Below, piece by piece: positions 6,022 through 6,208 of a stretch of 6,208 nt of DNA. Source of the stretch: CBFHWY01 sp965659675 (GTDB taxonomy: Bacteria > Bacteroidota > Bacteroidia > Flavobacteriales_G > Salibacteraceae); NCBI GenBank assembly GCA_965659675.1, contig CBFHWY010000114.1:1-6208 (forward strand), read 5' to 3'. Under the pieces are notes generated by a model. That model was not told the origin of the DNA. It was given only the letters and a program-made list of their open reading frames with translations, and made no database searches. Position 1 is the first letter of the stretch. Every line of letters starts with the position of its first letter. Made by a program: the position numbers and the translations under genes.

Positions 6022-6208
6022 AGATTTTGTTCCCACTTCCATGCACTTTCCATCATTTCTTGCAGGCTGTATTTAGGTTTCCAGCCTAGCTCATTTAGCG
6101 CTTTGTTGCTGTCTGAATAAATGGCAGCTACATCTCCCTCACGTCTTGGGCCCATATCGTATTTCAATTCGATACCTGAGACTTTTTCAAAAGCATGAAT
6201 GGCTTCAA
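6009..6208 (-). CDS. galE: UDP-glucose 4-epimerase GalE, C-terminal fragment (5' end beyond the window)
   Basis: The minus strand from the right edge to the TAA at 6011-6009 encodes the last 65 residues of a GalE-type extended short-chain dehydrogenase/reductase, which interconverts UDP-glucose and UDP-galactose using bound NAD in the cytoplasm and supplies galactose units for surface polysaccharides. The fragment reads EAIHAFEKVSGIELKY, then the diagnostic GPRREGDVAAIY (GPRRxGD contacts the nucleotide-sugar in GalE), then SDSNKALNELGWKPKYSL and a final AWKWEQNLHND helix. Spacing and order match the GalE C-terminus without gaps. The NAD-binding Rossmann half and the YxxxK catalytic motif lie outside the window, so activity cannot be judged. 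A related UDP-sugar epimerase (such as a UDP-GlcNAc 4-epimerase) is possible but less likely. It converges on rlmH with a 4-bp overlap. Confidence 0.93.
   Translation of the reverse strand, partial: EAIHAFEKVSGIELKYDMGPRREGDVAAIYSDSNKALNELGWKPKYSLQEMMESAWKWEQNLHND

Overview
The window looks like ordinary chromosome from a member of the Bacteroidota, probably a marine or free-living Cytophagales-type bacterium. The lineage call rests on three things: a secreted protein ending in the type B sorting domain of the type IX secretion system (CHU_C / gliding motility-associated C-terminal domain), which is essentially confined to this phylum; the style of the M1 peptidase and RlmH proteins; and start codons without strong Shine-Dalgarno sequences. 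Genus or species cannot be assigned from what is visible. I see no mobile element, CRISPR array, tRNA or rRNA.

Layout: (1) positions 1-1436, plus strand, is the 3' part of a large secreted adhesin-like protein with alternating PKD and Ig-like modules and a C-terminal secretion tag; its true start is left of the window. (2) Positions 1433-4660, minus strand, encode an M1-family (gluzincin) metallopeptidase with a signal peptide and a C-terminal part of about 390 residues that reads as an outer-membrane beta-barrel. (3) Positions 4657-5499, minus strand, encode nadC, quinolinate phosphoribosyltransferase. It lies upstream of the peptidase, and its stop overlaps the peptidase start (ATGA), so the two are probably one transcript. 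(4) Positions 5545-6012, plus strand, encode rlmH, divergent from nadC across the only real intergenic gap (45 bp). (5) Positions 6009-6208, minus strand, hold the last 65 codons of galE (UDP-glucose 4-epimerase), running off the right edge.

The genes do not form one pathway: NAD synthesis, ribosome modification, sugar-nucleotide metabolism and two cell-surface proteins are simply packed together. The packing itself is the striking feature. Both convergent junctions (CTAG at 1433-1436, TTAG at 6009-6012) and the nadC-peptidase junction are exact 4-bp overlaps, leaving about 45 noncoding bases in 6.2 kb. The rlmH/galE junction lies in the loop of a perfect inverted repeat, so both proteins end in His-Asn-Asp.

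The best candidates for a second look are the peptidase-barrel fusion and the palindromic convergent junction. I found no convincing evidence of a wholly new multi-gene system here.
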